Notes: generated by a model from the sequence alone, not told the origin. A stretch of 64,000 nt of DNA from Allobosea sp. TND4EK4 (GCF_900156025.1 NZ_FTMO01000001.1:930001-994000); one strand, 5' to 3'. Shown: positions 28,290-37,484, numbered from the stretch's first letter. Translations and numbers: made by a program.

Positions 28290-28385
28290 CGTCATTGCGA
28301 GCGAAGCGAGGCAATCCAGAAGAACCGGGCGAACGCCGAGCCCCGTTCTTCTGCAGTCCTTCGTCGGCTGCGCCGCCTCGCCATG
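28290..28385. repeat. Palindromic intergenic repeat, family B copy 2 (degenerate)
   Basis: The left arm CGTCATTGCGAGCGAAGCGAG and GCAATCCAG match family B well. The inner arms CAGAAGAAC / GTTCTTCTG pair, but the right outer arm (from about 28350) has decayed. Confidence 0.6.
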
Positions 28386-28408
28386 GCACGGCGCGCTGCC
28401 CTGGGACG

Positions 28409-28436
28409 AAAAGGGCCGCGGCTTTCGCCGCGGCCC
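28409..28436 (-). terminator. Terminator of the catalase gene
   Basis: On the minus strand GGGCCGCGGC-GAAA-GCCGCGGCCC forms a perfect 10-bp stem followed by TTTT, about 25 bases after the catalase stop codon. Confidence 0.9.
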
Positions 28437-28461
28437 GATCAACTGCCCGCTGAGGCCGAGC

Positions 28462-29991
28462 TTACTCCGCCGCTTCCTGCGGGGTCGCCGGGGTCACCGA
28501 GATCGCCGGGCGGGCCTTGCCGTCGGCCTTGGCGAGCGCGCGGCGCACGCCGTTGCCGTAATCCGGATGCACCCTGTCGAAATGCGCGAGCTGGCGCTCC
28601 TCGATCTCCTGCGGGATGCCGCCCATCGCCGCGGCGATGTTGGCGAAGAGGCGCTCCTTCTGGCCGGCGTCGAACAGCTCGAACAGCGCGCGCGGCTGGC
28701 TGTAGTCGTCATTGCCGATGCGGTGGTTGTAGCGGTCCGCATCGCCCGAGATCCGCAGCGGCGGCTCCTTGGCGGAGGGCGCCTCGACGGGGCCGCCGAA
28801 GGAGTTCGGCTCGTAATAAGCATTCGGGTTGCCCGTCTTGATGCCGCCATAGACGTTCATCTGCCCGTCGCGGTGGTAGTGATGCACCGGGCATTTCGGC
28901 TGGTTGACAGGGATCGTCTCGTAATGCGTGCCGAGCCGGTGGCGATGGGCGTCGGCATAGGAGAAGATGCGCGCCTGCAGCATCTTGTCCGGCGAGAAGC
29001 CGATACCGGGGACGATGTTCGACGGCGAGAAGGCGGCGTTCTCGACCTCGGTGAAATAGTTCTCCGGGTTGCGGTTCAGCTCCATCACGCCGATGTCGAT
29101 CGGCGGGTACTCGCCATGCGGCCAGACCTTGGTCAGGTCGAAGGGGTTGTAGGAGGTCTTCTCGGCGTCCAGTTCGGGCATGATCTGGACCTGGACCTTC
29201 CACTTCGGGAATTCACCGCGCTCAAGCGCGTTGTAGAGGTCCTCCTGCGTGGACTCGCGGGTCCTGCCGATGACCTTCTCGGCTTCCTCGTTGGTCCAGT
29301 GCTTGTGGCCCTGCATCGTCTTGAAGTGGAACTTCACCCAATAGCGCTCGCCATTGTCGTTCCAGAACGAATAGGTGTGCGAGCCGTAGCCGTTGATGTG
29401 GCGCACATCGGTCGGCAGGCCGCGATCCGACATCAGGATCGTCACCTGATGCAGGCTCTCGGGGCTCAGCGACCAGAAATCCCACATCGCGGTCGGCGAG
29501 CGCATGTTGGTCTTGGGGTGGCGCTTCTGGGTGTGGATGAAGTCGGGGAACTTCACCGGGTCGCGGACGAAGAAGACCGGGGTGTTGTTGCCGACGAGGT
29601 CCCAATTGCCTTCCGGCGTGTAGAACTTGATGGCGAAGCCGCGCACGTCGCGCTCGGCGTCGGCAGCGCCCATTTCGCCGGCCACGGTCGAGAAGCGCAG
29701 CAGCAGCGGAGTCTCGGCGCCCGGCTGGAGCGCCTTGGCCTTGGTGTATTTCGAGATGTCGCCGGTGATCTTCAGCGTGCCATAGGCACCCCAGCCCTTG
29801 GCATGGACGGCGCGCTCGGGAATGCGCTCGCGGTTCTGGTGGGCGAGCTTCTCGATCAGCTGGTAGTCCTGCAGCAGCACTGGGCCGCGCGAGCCGGCCG
29901 TGATCGAGTTCTGGTTGTCCGGGATCGGCGCGCCGGCCGAGGTCGTCATGGTGGCGCCAGCTTGCGGGTTCTTCGGATCATAGGCGGACAT
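28462..29991 (-). CDS. Monofunctional haem catalase
   Basis: A 509-residue small-subunit catalase that breaks down hydrogen peroxide. The catalytic His is H63 in [13 protein letters not shown], the Asn region is [21 protein letters not shown], and the haem-ligand Tyr is in [20 protein letters not shown]-binding and clade features such as [11 protein letters not shown] are present. No signal peptide is seen. The start at 29991 (MSAYDPKN) has GGGAGAG upstream. It is divergent from an oxyR gene with a 138-base shared regulatory region, so peroxide induction through OxyR is likely. Confidence 0.95.
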   Translation of the reverse strand: MSAYDPKNPQAGATMTTSAGAPIPDNQNSITAGSRGPVLLQDYQLIEKLAHQNRERIPERAVHAKGWGAYGTLKITGDISKYTKAKALQPGAETPLLLRFSTVAGEMGAADAERDVRGFAIKFYTPEGNWDLVGNNTPVFFVRDPVKFPDFIHTQKRHPKTNMRSPTAMWDFWSLSPESLHQVTILMSDRGLPTDVRHINGYGSHTYSFWNDNGERYWVKFHFKTMQGHKHWTNEEAEKVIGRTRESTQEDLYNALERGEFPKWKVQVQIMPELDAEKTSYNPFDLTKVWPHGEYPPIDIGVMELNRNPENYFTEVENAAFSPSNIVPGIGFSPDKMLQARIFSYADAHRHRLGTHYETIPVNQPKCPVHHYHRDGQMNVYGGIKTGNPNAYYEPNSFGGPVEAPSAKEPPLRISGDADRYNHRIGNDDYSQPRALFELFDAGQKERLFANIAAAMGGIPQEIEERQLAHFDRVHPDYGNGVRRALAKADGKARPAISVTPATPQEAAE

Positions 29992-30108
29992 GAGGACTCT
30001 CCCTTCCAGAAAAGCGATGTGCAGCGCCGTAAGGCGCCTCGGCTTGGAATTGGAGGAACTAACAATCCTTTGTGACGACAATGTCCAATACCGTTTACGG
30101 CCATCCAC

Positions 30109-30120
30109 GATAAGTTTATC
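30109..30120. promoter_or_regulatory. Inverted repeat in the catalase-oxyR intergenic region
   Basis: GATAA-GT-TTATC is an inverted repeat ending nine bases before the oxyR ATG. Position and AT-rich palindromic form fit an OxyR half-site or autoregulation site, but the full four-box OxyR consensus is not evident. Confidence 0.4.
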
Positions 30121-30129
30121 AAATCACCG

Positions 30130-31077
30130 ATGATCACCTTGAAGCAGTTGCGCTATTTCGCGGCGCTGGGTCGCCAGCGGCATTTCGGCCGCGCCGCTCA
30201 GGAGTGCCATGTCAGTCAGCCGGCCCTGTCGCTCCAGATCCAGGAGCTGGAGGCGGAGCTTGGCTGCCAACTCGTGGAGCGGCGGCGAGGAGCCGTCGCG
30301 CTGACCGAGATGGGCGCCGAGATCGCCGAACGCGCCCAGCGCATCCTGCTGGAGGCGAGCGACCTCGTCGATCACGCGCGCCAGCGGCGCGGCACGCTCG
30401 ATGGACCGCTCGATCTCGGCGTCATTCCCTCGATCGCGCCCTATCTGTTGCCGGCCACCCTGCCCCTGCTGCAGAAGCGGCATCCCGCGCTGCAATTGAG
30501 ATTGCGAGAGACGCAAACGGCGACGCTGCTGGACGAGCTCGCCGAGGGACGGCTCGACGTCGCGCTGCTCTCCCTGCCGATCGAGCGCGCCGGCATCGCC
30601 ACGCTCCCGCTCTTCGACGACCCGTTCCTGCTCGCGGTCCCGCAGACGCCGCAGGCGCATCTCCCACCGCTCGATCCGCGCGCCGGCATCACGGGCGAAA
30701 CCCTGCTGCTGCTGGAAGAGGGGCATTGCCTGCGCGACCAGGCGCTGAGCGTCTGCGGCGCCGTGCCCGGCGGCTCGCGGCGCCAATATGGCGCCTCCAG
30801 TCTCTCGACGATCATGCAGATGGTGGCCAACGGCTTCGGCACGACCCTGATGCCGGCCATGGCTCTGCCGGTGGAGTTCCGGCCCGACATGCCAGTGAAG
30901 CTCTTCCGTTTCGCCTCTCCCGGCCCCAGCCGCTCCATCGGCCTTGCCTGGCGGCGCAATTCGGCGCGCCGGGCGGATTTCGAGGCGCTGGGCGCGGTGC
31001 TGTCGGAGGTCGGACAAGCCCTGACCGCACGCTCTCCGGCCGCGGCGGAAGACGATGTGGTGGCGCTCCCCGTCTAG
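30130..31077 (+). CDS. oxyR: Peroxide-sensing LysR-family regulator OxyR
   Basis: A 315-residue LysR-type regulator. The winged helix-turn-helix occupies residues 1-60 (LRYFAALGRQRHFGRAAQECHVSQPALS). The effector domain carries LEEGHCLRDQALSVCG with C200 and C209, which correspond to the redox-active pair C199/C208 of Escherichia coli OxyR, so disulfide-based peroxide sensing is well supported. It is divergent from the catalase gene, its expected target. It is convergent with the chromate transporter genes, whose last stop lies eight bases downstream. Confidence 0.94.
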   Translation: MITLKQLRYFAALGRQRHFGRAAQECHVSQPALSLQIQELEAELGCQLVERRRGAVALTEMGAEIAERAQRILLEASDLVDHARQRRGTLDGPLDLGVIPSIAPYLLPATLPLLQKRHPALQLRLRETQTATLLDELAEGRLDVALLSLPIERAGIATLPLFDDPFLLAVPQTPQAHLPPLDPRAGITGETLLLLEEGHCLRDQALSVCGAVPGGSRRQYGASSLSTIMQMVANGFGTTLMPAMALPVEFRPDMPVKLFRFASPGPSRSIGLAWRRNSARRADFEALGAVLSEVGQALTARSPAAAEDDVVALPV

Positions 31078-31084
31078 CGGGCGC

Positions 31085-31624
31085 TCAGGCCAGCCCTGCC
31101 AGCCAGACCAGCACATAGCCCGCCGTCCCAACGGCCATCGGCACCAGCGGATTGACCTTCGAGCGATAGGTCACGAGCGCGGTCGCAGCCGTGATCGCGT
31201 AACCGAACAGGCCCGCATCGGCGGCCAGGGTCGCGACCGCGCCGCTCGCCAGCATCAGACCGAGGGCGATGGGGACCAGCGCCAGCGTGACGATCCTCAC
31301 TGCGCCATTGTCGCTCCAGCGCCGCAAGCCCCGGCCGCAGGCGAGCGCCAGCAGCGAGGACGGCACCAGCATCGCCAGCGTCGCCACGAGCAGGCCCGGC
31401 GTTCCGGCAACCTGCCAGCCGATGATGCTGGCCAGCATGACGTTCGGGCCCGGCGCCGTCTGGGCGATGGCGAAGAGCCGCGCGAACGTCGGCGCGTCCA
31501 TCCAGGCCAGAAGATCGACGACCTGCCGGTGTATCTCCGGCACCACCGCATTGGCGCCGCCGATCGCCATGAGGGAGATCGTGCCGAAGGTGACGGCGAG
31601 TTGGGTGAAGACGCCCCGCTGCAT
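31085..31624 (-). CDS. Chromate transporter, ChrA half (second subunit)
   Basis: A 179-residue inner-membrane protein of the CHR family, short-chain type. It has about six hydrophobic spans and the family motifs FGTISLMAIGGANAVVPE and AQTAPGPNVMLASIIG. Short-chain CHR proteins occur as pairs, with both halves required for chromate efflux. The start overlaps the stop of the first half by one base (TGATG), giving translational coupling. The real substrate could be another oxyanion. Confidence 0.9.
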   Translation of the reverse strand: MQRGVFTQLAVTFGTISLMAIGGANAVVPEIHRQVVDLLAWMDAPTFARLFAIAQTAPGPNVMLASIIGWQVAGTPGLLVATLAMLVPSSLLALACGRGLRRWSDNGAVRIVTLALVPIALGLMLASGAVATLAADAGLFGYAITAATALVTYRSKVNPLVPMAVGTAGYVLVWLAGLA

Positions 31625-32190
31625 CAGCGGCGCCTCGCCGCAAAGGTCGCCGCCGCCAGGCCGAGCGGCACGAGCACGAGCAAGGAGGGCAGCATCGGCA
31701 GCCGCAGCACGCCGACCGCGAGGAAGGCCGCGGCCGCCATCCCCCAGCCCCAGGGGGCGAGCCCGGCACGGCTCATCAGCCGCAGGGCGGTGCCGAGGAT
31801 CAGGCCGGCGGCGCTGGCGGCGGCGCCCGTCAGTGCGACCTGCGTCAGCGGATGGGAGGAGAAGGCGTCATAGATATTGGCAAGCGCCACCAGCGACAGC
31901 AGCGGCATCGCCATCAACGCGAAGACACAGGCGAGCGCGCCGGGCACTCCCCGGAAGCGGTCGCCCAGCACCACGGCGGCATTGACGGTGTTGGCACCGG
32001 GCAAGGCCTGGCAGATGCCCATCAGCTCGGCATAGGCGCGATCATCCAGCCAGCCGCGCTCGGCGACGATGATATGGCGCGCGATGGGCCCGACGCCACC
32101 GAAGCCCATCAGGCCGATCTTCAGAAAGCCGGTGAAGAGAGCGGGCAACGAAGGCGGCCCGGCCTGGGCGGCTTGCGGCATCTGGGGCAT
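31624..32190 (-). CDS. Chromate transporter, ChrA half (first subunit)
   Basis: A 188-residue CHR-family membrane protein, partner of the adjoining half. After a short Pro/Ala-rich N-terminus it shows FLKIGLMGFGGVGPIARHII and ICQALPGANTVNAAVVLG, the CHR signatures, and about five or six spans. It is the promoter-proximal gene of the two-gene unit. The start at 32190 (MPQMPQAA) is the only well placed ATG. Confidence 0.9.
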   Translation of the reverse strand: MPQMPQAAQAGPPSLPALFTGFLKIGLMGFGGVGPIARHIIVAERGWLDDRAYAELMGICQALPGANTVNAAVVLGDRFRGVPGALACVFALMAMPLLSLVALANIYDAFSSHPLTQVALTGAAASAAGLILGTALRLMSRAGLAPWGWGMAAAAFLAVGVLRLPMLPSLLVLVPLGLAAATFAARRR

Positions 32191-32345
32191 GGGCGGGAGG
32201 TCCGATGGGCTCGGCCGCTTGGACCATGGCCCGCCATCCTCCGCAACGGTGTACCCCGCATGGCTGCTCGCGGGTAGGCACGGCCACCGGGACGGAACCC
32301 TGGAGGCTGCCGCACCGTTACCGTCAGCCCATCCTGAGAGACATC

Positions 32346-32858
32346 ATGTCGCTGTTCAGCCGCGTCCTCTACATCGTGATTTCGCTCACGCTGCTTTGCG
32401 CCTCCGTCACCCTGATCGGGGTCGCCGTCTGGCGCGCGGCCGCAAGCTTCCTCGCCGGCGAAGCGGCGCTGGAGACGATGCTCGACGGCATCGGGCTCAT
32501 CATCATCGCGGTCGCGGTCGCCGATGTGGGGAAGTTCCTTTACGAGGAGGAGGTCGTCTCCGATCGCGAGTTGCGGCGCCCCTCGGAAGCGCGCGGCTCG
32601 CTGACCAAGTTCATGACGATCATGATCGTGGCGCTCTCGCTGGAGTCGCTGGTGCTGATCGCCAAGACCTCGCGCGAGACGATGGGCAACATCGTCTATC
32701 CCGGCCTGCTCATGTCGATCGCCGTCCTGGCTTTGGTGGGGCTCGGGCTGTTCCAGCGGCTCAGCCAGTCCACCACGGCCAGTGTCTCGCCCGAGCTGGA
32801 TGAAAAGGACGAGGAGGGAGAGAGGAAGGAGCCGCCGCGGCGCGAGGAACGGCGCTAG
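32346..32858 (+). CDS. Conserved hypothetical membrane protein
   Basis: A 170-residue protein with about four hydrophobic spans (residues 5-28, 45-62, 92-108 and 120-140) and a charged, Glu/Arg-rich cytoplasmic tail (ELDEKDEEGERKEPPRR). I do not recognise a family of known function; no catalytic or binding motif is visible. The acidic EEEVVSDRELRRPSEARG loop after the second span is well suited to lie in the cytoplasm. It is divergent from the chromate transporter genes and convergent with the DinB gene. The upstream in-frame ATG at 32205 overlaps the chrA promoter region and was not used. Confidence 0.7.
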   Translation: MSLFSRVLYIVISLTLLCASVTLIGVAVWRAAASFLAGEAALETMLDGIGLIIIAVAVADVGKFLYEEEVVSDRELRRPSEARGSLTKFMTIMIVALSLESLVLIAKTSRETMGNIVYPGLLMSIAVLALVGLGLFQRLSQSTTASVSPELDEKDEEGERKEPPRREERR

Positions 32859-32878
32859 AGGCGCCCCGAGCAGCAGCG

Positions 32879-33385
32879 TCAGCGCGGCTCGTCGACCAGG
32901 AACAGATCGGTGTCCTCCGGCCTGGCACCGGCTGCCGTCAGCATCGCATGGATCTGCCCGCGGTGATGCGCCTGATGGTTGAAGAGATGAGCGATGACGA
33001 AGCCCCGCGGCTTGCCGATCTCGCGACCGGCCGAGCCGGAATACCAGATCAGGGTTCCGCGCAGCCAGTCGGCGCCGACCGTCGCGGCCCAATCGAGGAT
33101 CGCCTGATCGCGCTGGCGCCGGCGGGCACAGAAATGGGTCCAGCCCTCGAAATAGCTGGCTGAATCGCGCCCGCCGACCGAAGGCTTTTCCGAGCCGGTC
33201 AGGCGGCTCAGCCAGACCTCGTCCGCCCAGAGGAGATGGTTGAACGTGCCGTGGATCGACCTGAAGAAGGCGCCCCGGTCGAGCTTGCGGGCCTCGTCGC
33301 CGAGTGCCTCGGCCGCCGCCATCAGGCTCGCATTCTGCCAGGCATTGTAGCGGGCCATGGTGCGGACGAATTCGGGATCGACCAT
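32879..33385 (-). CDS. DinB-family protein
   Basis: A 168-residue four-helix DinB/YfiT-like protein. The metal-binding histidines expected in the family are visible: H in IHGTFNHLLWADEVWLSRL and two in HLFNHQAHHRGQIHAML. Members are thiol-dependent S-transferases or stress proteins that bind nickel or zinc; the substrate here is unknown. It lies 12 bases downstream of the FAD oxidoreductase gene on the same strand and is probably co-transcribed with it. Confidence 0.88.
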   Translation of the reverse strand: MVDPEFVRTMARYNAWQNASLMAAAEALGDEARKLDRGAFFRSIHGTFNHLLWADEVWLSRLTGSEKPSVGGRDSASYFEGWTHFCARRRQRDQAILDWAATVGADWLRGTLIWYSGSAGREIGKPRGFVIAHLFNHQAHHRGQIHAMLTAAGARPEDTDLFLVDEPR

Positions 33386-33397
33386 GGCCGGCTCCTC

Positions 33398-34621
33398 TCA
33401 GATGATGTTGGCCTCCGCGAGCGGCCGCCCCGCCAGGATGCGCGCGTGCCCGAGATCGGCAAGGTCGAGCGAGCGATAGCCGCCATGCGCGATGTGCTCG
33501 GCAAGCCCGCGCCCGACGGCCGGAGATTGCTGCAGGCCATGGCCGGAGAAGCCGTTGGCGAGATAGAGGTTCGGCATGCCGACCGCGGGGCCGACGATGG
33601 CGTTGTGGTCGAGCCCGCACATATCGTAGGGGCCGGCCCAGGCACGGCCCGGCCTGATCTGCTCGAAGGCGGGGATGCGATGCGCGAGCGGCATCCACAC
33701 CGCCTCCTCGAAGAAGGGCCAGTCGACATCCTCGACGGTCGGATCGGTCTCGACCCATTCGACATCCTGCTCCGGCGTCAGCGGCGAGCAGGATCCGATG
33801 AAGAGCTGCCCTTCGGCCGTGCGCTGCCCCTCGGGCCGGCACCACGCGCCCGTCGTATCGATCAGCAGCGGGCAGTTCCCGACATCGCCCTTGCAGGTGA
33901 AGGTGAAGATGTAGCGCTTCATCGACTTCACGGGGATGTCGATGCCGGCGGTGGCGGCCAGCCGGGCGCCATGGGTGCCGCTCGCGTTCACCACGGCCCC
34001 GCAGGCGATGCGGCTGCCGTCGGCCAGTTCGACAGCCGTGACGCGGCCGCCTTCGGTGACGTAGCTGATGACCTCTCCCTGCCGATAGTCGACGCCGAGG
34101 CTGCGGGCCTTCTTGCGAAAGGCTTGCAGCAGCGCCCAGCCGTCGAACCAGCCTTCACCGCTGACGCCATAGGTGCCGCAGGCAAGGTCGTCGGTGTTCA
34201 GCCAGGGGAATTTGCTGCGCAGCATATCTGCAGCATAAAGCGCGATGTCCGCACCCTCCTGCTGCTGAAGTCGCTGGTTGGCCTCGAGTATTTTCGCGCC
34301 GTCCGCATCGGCGAGATAGAGATAGCCGCCCTCGTGCAGGTCGATGGCCGGGACCTCGCCATCGACGGCGAGATGTTCCCCGATGCTGCGCAGGAACCCG
34401 ATGCCATGCAGCGAGATGCGGATGTTCACAGCGCTGGAGAACTGCTGGCGGATCGAGGCGGCCGAGAGCGCCGAAGCCGAGTAGCGATAGGTCGGGTCCT
34501 TCTCGATCACCACGACCTTGCCGGAGAAGCCCGGGTCGGCGGCAAGGTGATAGGCCACCGACGAGCCGATCGCGGCCCCGCCGCAGATGACGACGTCGGC
34601 GGTCTCGGAGACGGGCGGCAT
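33398..34621 (-). CDS. FAD-dependent amino acid oxidoreductase (DAO family)
   Basis: A 407-residue flavoprotein of the D-amino-acid-oxidase/sarcosine-oxidase family. The FAD dinucleotide site is ADVVICGGAAIGSSVAYHLA at the N-terminus, with VVVIEKD after it. Late motifs include AGPYDMCGLDHNAIVGPA and LYLANGFSGHGLQQSPAVG, where such enzymes hold the flavin. The neighbouring aldehyde, glutaryl-CoA and CoA-transferase genes suggest an L-pipecolate oxidase or related step of lysine breakdown (AmaA-like role), which is inference. The start at 34621 has GAGG eight bases upstream; an alternative ATG lies at 34657. Confidence 0.85.
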   Translation of the reverse strand: MPPVSETADVVICGGAAIGSSVAYHLAADPGFSGKVVVIEKDPTYRYSASALSAASIRQQFSSAVNIRISLHGIGFLRSIGEHLAVDGEVPAIDLHEGGYLYLADADGAKILEANQRLQQQEGADIALYAADMLRSKFPWLNTDDLACGTYGVSGEGWFDGWALLQAFRKKARSLGVDYRQGEVISYVTEGGRVTAVELADGSRIACGAVVNASGTHGARLAATAGIDIPVKSMKRYIFTFTCKGDVGNCPLLIDTTGAWCRPEGQRTAEGQLFIGSCSPLTPEQDVEWVETDPTVEDVDWPFFEEAVWMPLAHRIPAFEQIRPGRAWAGPYDMCGLDHNAIVGPAVGMPNLYLANGFSGHGLQQSPAVGRGLAEHIAHGGYRSLDLADLGHARILAGRPLAEANII

Positions 34622-34691
34622 GGGTGGCCTCGGGAGCGGTTGGTGACTTTGGCGCATGAATGACGCGAGAGAGAGCGCTTGTCGAGTGGCC

Positions 34692-35606
34692 TCAGGGGCG
34701 AAGCCCGCACTCGGCCAGCAGCCAGTCGCGGAAGGCCGTGACGGTCGGCAGGCCCGCCTTCTCCACGGGATAGACCAGATAGTAGCCCTGCTCGCCCGTG
34801 ACCGGCCGGTCGACCGGGATCACCAGCGCCCCCGAGCGCAGCTCCTCCTCGACAAGGAAGCGCGGCACGATGGCAAGGCCGAGCCCCGCGACCGCCGCCT
34901 GCGCCACCATGGCGAACTGCTCGAAGCGCGGGCCCATCAAGGCGCGTTGCGGCGGCAGGCCCTGGCGTTCGAGCCAGTTCGCCCAGGCGCGCGGGCGCGT
35001 CGATTGCTGCAGCAGCGGCACCTTCAGCATGTCGGCCGGTTCGGCGAGGCCGAAGCGCGCGACCAGCGCCGGTGAGGCCACCGGCACGATCTCCTCCCCC
35101 ATCAGCCGGTGCAGCCTGGCGCCCGGCCAGATCGGCGCGCCGAAATGGATCGCGGCGTCGAGCGGTTCGCGGCCGAAATCGAAGGGCACGAGCTTGCTGG
35201 CGAAGTTGATGGTGATGCCGGGATGCGCCTCGGTGAAGCGCGGCAGGCGGGGGATCAGCCAGCGCGTGCCGAAGGTCGGCAGGCTGGCGAGGTTGAGCAC
35301 GCCCGCCGCTCCGCGAAACGCCATCGCCGAGACCGTCGCCGCCGCGAGGCGCGAAAGCCCGTCGCGGATGTCGGCGGCGTAGGCGGCGCCGGCCGCCGTC
35401 AGGCTGACGCGCTTCTTCGCGCGCTCGAACAGCGCGACGCCGAGCCCCTTTTCGAGCTGGGCGACCTGCCGGCTGATCGCTCCTTGCGTGAGGTTCAGCT
35501 CCTCCGCGGCGCGGGTGAAGCTGCCATGGCGCGCCGCCGCCTCGAAGGCGGCGAGCGCCGAAAGCGAGGGCACCGAGAGGCGGCCGGGGATAAGGCTGTC
35601 ATCCAT
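34692..35606 (-). CDS. LysR-family regulator (GcvA-like)
   Basis: A 304-residue LysR-type regulator with the winged helix at 10-70 (LSALAAFEAAARHGSFTRAA, ISRQVAQLEKGLGVALFERA). The effector domain has FGTRWLIPRLPRF and AVAGLGLAIVPRFLVEEEL, the pattern of the GcvA-like branch. It lies between the FAD oxidoreductase and the aldehyde dehydrogenase genes, divergent from the latter, and probably controls both. The ATG at 35606 is chosen over a TTG two codons upstream. A perfect inverted repeat (35616-35629) lies just upstream. Confidence 0.88.
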   Translation of the reverse strand: MDDSLIPGRLSVPSLSALAAFEAAARHGSFTRAAEELNLTQGAISRQVAQLEKGLGVALFERAKKRVSLTAAGAAYAADIRDGLSRLAAATVSAMAFRGAAGVLNLASLPTFGTRWLIPRLPRFTEAHPGITINFASKLVPFDFGREPLDAAIHFGAPIWPGARLHRLMGEEIVPVASPALVARFGLAEPADMLKVPLLQQSTRPRAWANWLERQGLPPQRALMGPRFEQFAMVAQAAVAGLGLAIVPRFLVEEELRSGALVIPVDRPVTGEQGYYLVYPVEKAGLPTVTAFRDWLLAECGLRP

Positions 35607-35615
35607 GAGCAATAT

Positions 35616-35629
35616 TCACCAAGTGGTGA
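35616..35629. promoter_or_regulatory. Inverted repeat upstream of the lysR gene
   Basis: TCACCA-AG-TGGTGA is a perfect 6-bp inverted repeat ten bases before the LysR ATG, in the divergent promoter region shared with the aldehyde dehydrogenase gene. It is a candidate operator. Confidence 0.45.
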
Positions 35630-35709
35630 GAACATATCGGTTGCCCCCGGCGGGCGGAAGAGGGCATTGTCAGGCGATGTCGGGGTATCGTTTGTCGCCC
35701 CGATACGAG

Positions 35710-35813
35710 CCCTCATCCTGGGGAGCCGCGGCACGCGGCGTCTTGAAGAATGTCCAGACGGTTCTGGAGCATCCTTCAAAGACGCAAGCTGCGCTTGCTC
35801 CTCAGGATGAGGG
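35710..35813. repeat. Palindromic intergenic repeat, family E
   Basis: CCCTCATCCTGGGGAGC at the left pairs imperfectly with GCTCCTCAGGATGAGGG at the right; inner arms GCGTCTTGAAG and CTTCAAAGACGC also pair. It sits in the lysR-aldehyde dehydrogenase gap. Confidence 0.8.
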
Positions 35814-35844
35814 CTGTGGTTTTCCGGCGATCAGGATAGTGCAG

Positions 35845-37365
35845 ATGACCACCTCCCTTCCCCAGGACACGCTCGCCCTGCTCAAGCGCCTCGGCGTGTC
35901 CGACGCCGCCTATGCGCAGGCCGGGCTGTCGGCGCGCTCGCCGATCACCGGCGAGACGGTCGGGACGCTGCGGGAGACGACTCCTGCGGAAGCCGATGCC
36001 GCCATCGGCCGGGCGCAGGCCGCCTATCTCGCCTGGCGCAAGATACCGGCGCCGCGCCGCGGCGAGTTCGTGCGCCTGCTCGGCGAGGAGCTCCGGGCGG
36101 CGAAGGCCGATCTCGGTCTGCTGGTGACGCTCGAAGCCGGCAAGGTCACTTCCGAGGGCCTCGGCGAGGTCCAGGAGATGATCGACATCTGCGATTTCGC
36201 GGTCGGCCTGTCGCGCCAGCTCTACGGCCTCACCATCGCGACCGAACGGCCGAACCATCGGATGATGGAGACCTGGCACCCGATCGGCGTCGTCGGCGTC
36301 ATCTCGGCGTTCAACTTCCCGGTCGCGGTCTGGTGCTGGAACGCGGCGCTCGCCTTCGTCTGCGGCGACAGCGTCGTCTGGAAGCCGTCCGAGAAGACCC
36401 CGCTGACCGCGCTCGCCGTGCAGGCCATCGTCGAGAAGGCGATGAAGCGCTTCGGGCCTGAAGCGCCCGCCGGCCTCTCCGAGGTGCTGATCGGCGCCCG
36501 CGAGATCGGCGACATCCTGGTGCAGGACCACCGTGTGCCCGTCGTCTCCGCCACCGGCTCGACCCGCATGGGCAAGGAAGTCGGCCAGAAGCTCGCCGCC
36601 CGCTTCGCCCGCGCCATCCTGGAACTCGGCGGCAACAATGCCGCGATCGTCGCACCCTCCGCCGATCTCGACATCGCGCTGCGTGGCATCGCCTTCGCGG
36701 CGATGGGCACCGCCGGCCAGCGCTGCACCACGCTGCGCCGGCTGATCGTGCATGAAAGCGTCTACGACCAGCTCGTGCCGAAGCTTGCGAAGGTCTATGC
36801 CAGCGTCAAGATCGGTGATCCGCGCGCGGCGGGCGTGCTGGTCGGCCCGCTGGTCGACGAGGCCGCCTATCAGGGCATGCAGAAGGCACTTTCCGAGGCC
36901 AAGGCCGAGGGCGGCACTGTCCATGGCGGCGACAAGGTCGATGTCGGTTCCGGCGGCTTCTATGTCCGCCCGGCGCTGGTCGAGATGCCGAGTCAGTGCG
37001 GCCCGGTCGAGCGCGAGACCTTCGCGCCGATCCTCTATGTGATGAAGTACAAGACGCTGGACGAGGCGATCGCGATGCAGAACGCGGTGGGCGCCGGCCT
37101 CTCCTCCTCGATCTTCACGCTGAACATGCGCGAGGCCGAGGTGTTCGTTTCCGACGAGGGCTCCGATTGCGGAATCGCCAACGTCAATATCGGCCCGTCC
37201 GGCGCCGAGATCGGCGGGGCCTTCGGCGGCGAGAAAGAGACCGGCGGCGGCCGCGAGGCCGGCTCCGATGCCTGGAAGGCGTATATGCGCCGCGCCACCA
37301 ACACGCTGAACTACGGCACCACGCTGCCGCTGGCGCAGGGCGTCAGCTTCGACGTGGATGCGTGA
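35845..37365 (+). CDS. Aldehyde dehydrogenase, L-aminoadipate-semialdehyde/piperideine-6-carboxylate type
   Basis: A 506-residue NAD-dependent aldehyde dehydrogenase of the ALDH7 (antiquitin) group. Catalytic residues are E260 in LELGGNNAAIV and C294 in GTAGQRCTTLRRL, and the family-specific end PSGAEIGGAFGGEKETGGG with SDAWKAYMRRATNTLNYG is present. The enzyme oxidises aminoadipate semialdehyde (piperideine-6-carboxylate) to aminoadipate in lysine catabolism. The start at 35845 (MTTSLPQD) follows the palindromic repeat and gives the normal family length. It lies upstream of glutaryl-CoA dehydrogenase on the same strand. Confidence 0.88.
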   Translation: MTTSLPQDTLALLKRLGVSDAAYAQAGLSARSPITGETVGTLRETTPAEADAAIGRAQAAYLAWRKIPAPRRGEFVRLLGEELRAAKADLGLLVTLEAGKVTSEGLGEVQEMIDICDFAVGLSRQLYGLTIATERPNHRMMETWHPIGVVGVISAFNFPVAVWCWNAALAFVCGDSVVWKPSEKTPLTALAVQAIVEKAMKRFGPEAPAGLSEVLIGAREIGDILVQDHRVPVVSATGSTRMGKEVGQKLAARFARAILELGGNNAAIVAPSADLDIALRGIAFAAMGTAGQRCTTLRRLIVHESVYDQLVPKLAKVYASVKIGDPRAAGVLVGPLVDEAAYQGMQKALSEAKAEGGTVHGGDKVDVGSGGFYVRPALVEMPSQCGPVERETFAPILYVMKYKTLDEAIAMQNAVGAGLSSSIFTLNMREAEVFVSDEGSDCGIANVNIGPSGAEIGGAFGGEKETGGGREAGSDAWKAYMRRATNTLNYGTTLPLAQGVSFDVDA

Positions 37366-37390
37366 TCGGCAGGCTTTACAACATCCGCGT

Positions 37391-37484
37391 CGTCATCCCG
37401 GCCGGAGCGAAGCGCAGAGCCGGGATCCATGCCTGAACCGTCCGGCATGGATCCCGGCTCTCCCTCCGGTCGCCCGGGATGACG
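37391..37484. repeat. Palindromic intergenic repeat, family A copy 2
   Basis: CGTCATCCCGGCCGGAGCG to CGCCCGGGATGACG, with inner arms GGGATCCATGCC and GGCATGGATCCC. It is closely similar to the copy at 8900-8993 and sits between the aldehyde dehydrogenase and gcdH. Confidence 0.85.

Noticed and set aside
32205-32345. N-terminal extension of the membrane protein at 32346
   Set aside because: The added 47 residues are hydrophilic and Pro/Arg/His-rich and overlap the divergent promoter region; the ATG at 32346 starts directly before the first span.
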